Below, in pieces: positions 4,434 through 5,721 of a DNA stretch of 5,721 nt. How positions within the stretch are numbered: position 1 is the first letter of the stretch; each line of letters opens with the position of its first letter. Source of the DNA: Candidatus Omnitrophota bacterium (GTDB taxonomy: Bacteria > Omnitrophota > Gorgyraeia > Gygaellales > Profunditerraquicolaceae); assembly GCA_030691865.1 (NCBI GenBank), contig JAUYDL010000026.1:1-5721 (forward strand), in the 5' to 3' direction. A program made the position numbers and the translations under genes. The notes below the pieces were generated by a model that worked only from the letters and a program-made list of their open reading frames with translations, had not been told where the DNA came from and ran no database searches.

Positions 4434-5721
4434 CAGCCTGCGCTGCGGCTAATTTTGCAATCGGTACCCTGAATGGCGAACAGCTGACATAATTCATACC
4501 TACATTATGGCAGAACTCCACAGATCTAGGTTCACCGCCATGCTCTCCGCAGATGCCAACTTCCAGGTTCTTGTTGGTGGCGCGTCCGCGTTTAATACCC
4601 ATTTTGATCAGTTCGCCAATTCCTTCCTGATCAATGCTTTGGAAGGGATCTTCCGATAAGATACCTTTCTTAATATAATCCGGCAAGAATCCGCCGATAT
4701 CGTCTCTGGAGAAACCAAAACCCATCTGGGTCATGTCATTGGTTCCAAAGGAGAAGAATTTAGCTACTGTTGCCAGTTTATCCGCAACAATTGCCGCCCG
4801 GGGAATCTCAATCATTGTTCCCAAGAGATGCTTTATTTTCTTCAACCCGTATTTTACCAGGACTTCCTTATATATTTTCTCGGCAATCGCGAATTGGTCG
4901 GTTAATTCTTTTACATCGCAAACCACCGGGATCATGATTTCCGGGTAAGGATTTTTGCCTTCTTTAACTAATTCCGCGGCTGCCTCTAAAATTGCGCGGA
5001 TTTGCATAGCGCTTACTTCAGGATAAGTTACGCCTAAACGTACGCCGCGATGCCCCATCATTGGATTTGATTCATGCAGCCCTTCAGCTCTTTTAGTGAG
5101 CTCCTGCATATCGATATTTAAATCACGAGCTAATTGTTCAAGCTTTGCCTGCTCGCGAGGCACGAATTCATGCAACGGCGGATCCAATAAACGAATGACT
5201 ACCGGAAAACCGTCCATTGCCGCGATGGTTCCTTTGATATCTTTTTTTACAAACGGAAATAATTCATCCAGGGCCAGCTGTCTTTCCTCAATGGTTTTAG
5301 AAACGATCATTTTACGCAACAAAAACAAGGGCTCATCTGAGCCTTTTCCGTAGAACATATGTTCGGTACGAAAAAGCCCGATACCTTCGGCTCCGAATTG
5401 CAGGGCTTTTTGGGCATCTGCAGGCGTATCGCCGTTGGTGCGCACACCGAGTTTCTTTATCGCGTCGCACATTTTTAAAAACTCCGAGAGTATCATATTT
5501 TCTTCGGTGGCATCCATCATCGGAAGCTGTCCTTCATAAACGTTGCCTTTTGTGCCGTTTAATGTAATCCAGTCGCCTTCCTTAAATGCCTTTTCACCTG
5601 CGATCATCTCTTTCTTATGATAGTCAATTTCAATGCCGCCGCAACCTACGATGCAACATTTACCCCATCCGCGCGCTACCAAGGCCGCGTGAGAAGTCAT
5701 ACCGCCCCTGGCAGTAAGAAT
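4402..5721 (-). CDS. ppdK: Pyruvate,phosphate dikinase, C-terminal half (5' end outside window)
   Basis: Interconverts pyruvate, ATP and phosphate with phosphoenolpyruvate, AMP and pyrophosphate; it can replace pyruvate kinase or supply PEP for gluconeogenesis. The frame is open from the window edge, giving 439 residues of an enzyme usually near 870-900, so the ATP-grasp domain is missing. Residues below count from the edge. The phosphohistidine swivel signature GGMTSHAA has His11. The C-terminal TIM barrel carries Arg118 (LFRTEH), Arg177 (VVIRLLDP), Glu305 (MIEIPR), Asn328-Asp329 (FGTNDMTQ) and catalytic Cys391 (GICGEHGGEP). Spacing between these agrees with Clostridium symbiosum PPDK to within about three residues. 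That spacing and LLDPPLHEFVP favour PPDK over PEP synthase or enzyme I of the phosphotransferase system. After the usual end near PIAKLAAAQA, the last ten residues (VIKIRGDGSL) are mostly encoded by the GGGGAC palindrome, which also supplies the stop. The enzyme is probably active. Confidence 0.95.
   Translation of the reverse strand: MLTARGGMTSHAALVARGWGKCCIVGCGGIEIDYHKKEMIAGEKAFKEGDWITLNGTKGNVYEGQLPMMDATEENMILSEFLKMCDAIKKLGVRTNGDTPADAQKALQFGAEGIGLFRTEHMFYGKGSDEPLFLLRKMIVSKTIEERQLALDELFPFVKKDIKGTIAAMDGFPVVIRLLDPPLHEFVPREQAKLEQLARDLNIDMQELTKRAEGLHESNPMMGHRGVRLGVTYPEVSAMQIRAILEAAAELVKEGKNPYPEIMIPVVCDVKELTDQFAIAEKIYKEVLVKYGLKKIKHLLGTMIEIPRAAIVADKLATVAKFFSFGTNDMTQMGFGFSRDDIGGFLPDYIKKGILSEDPFQSIDQEGIGELIKMGIKRGRATNKNLEVGICGEHGGEPRSVEFCHNVGMNYVSCSPFRVPIAKLAAAQAVIKIRGDGSL

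Noticed and set aside
4402..5700. Reading the dikinase as starting at the internal Met at 5700
   Set aside because: That Met is inside the GGMTSHAA phosphohistidine signature and the frame stays open to the window edge, so the gene is a 5'-truncated partial.

Overview
All genes in this window lie on the minus strand, so transcription runs from position 5721 toward position 1. The content is bacterial. A precursor with a signal peptide and porin-like beta strands, plus a lipoprotein with a clear lipobox, point to a diderm cell envelope. The combination of a pyruvate,phosphate dikinase, a short RpoD-like sigma factor, an alginate-export-type porin and an HTH protein of a kind I associate with uncultivated lineages makes an Omnitrophota-like (OP3) or similar candidate phylum my best guess. 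That assignment is inference and could be wrong. GC is mixed: the dikinase is close to 47% in the lines I counted, and the HTH gene about 32%.

In order of transcription: (1) 5721-4402 is the C-terminal half of pyruvate,phosphate dikinase, entering from outside the window at its phosphohistidine site. (2) 4419-4390 is a 14-bp palindrome of a GGGGACGGTTCT repeat family, holding the dikinase stop codon in its loop. (3) 4379-3564 is a 271-residue sigma-70 factor. (4) 3564-3034 is adenine phosphoribosyltransferase, coupled to the sigma gene by a TAATG overlap. (5) 3029-2956 is tRNA-Arg(CCU), 4 nt after apt. (6) 2932-2255 is an AT-rich HTH protein with a possible LAGLIDADG-like core. (7) 2262-1609 is a PHP-domain phosphoesterase, overlapping its upstream neighbour by 8 nt. 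(8) 1612-1142 is a small lipoprotein, overlapping the PHP gene by 4 nt. (9) 1142-1049 is a three-copy cluster of the same GGGGAC repeat family, abutting the lipoprotein stop codon. (10) 1022-995 is a strong sigma-70-type promoter followed by a leader of about 95 nt with an inverted repeat. (11) 894-1 is the N-terminal 298 residues of an outer-membrane porin that runs off the window.

From the dikinase to the lipoprotein the spacing is so tight (22 nt, -1, 4 nt, 23 nt, -8, -4) that one long transcript is plausible, with the tRNA cut out by processing. The porin is a separate unit. The genes do not form an obvious pathway; they mix central carbon metabolism, transcription, purine salvage and envelope functions.

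I found no convincing new defence or mobile system. The most interesting material is the GGGGAC repeat family, which sits at the 3' ends of two genes, rewrites the dikinase C-terminus and leaves the sigma gene without a visible ribosome binding site. The AT-rich HTH gene next to the tRNA is the other item worth following.
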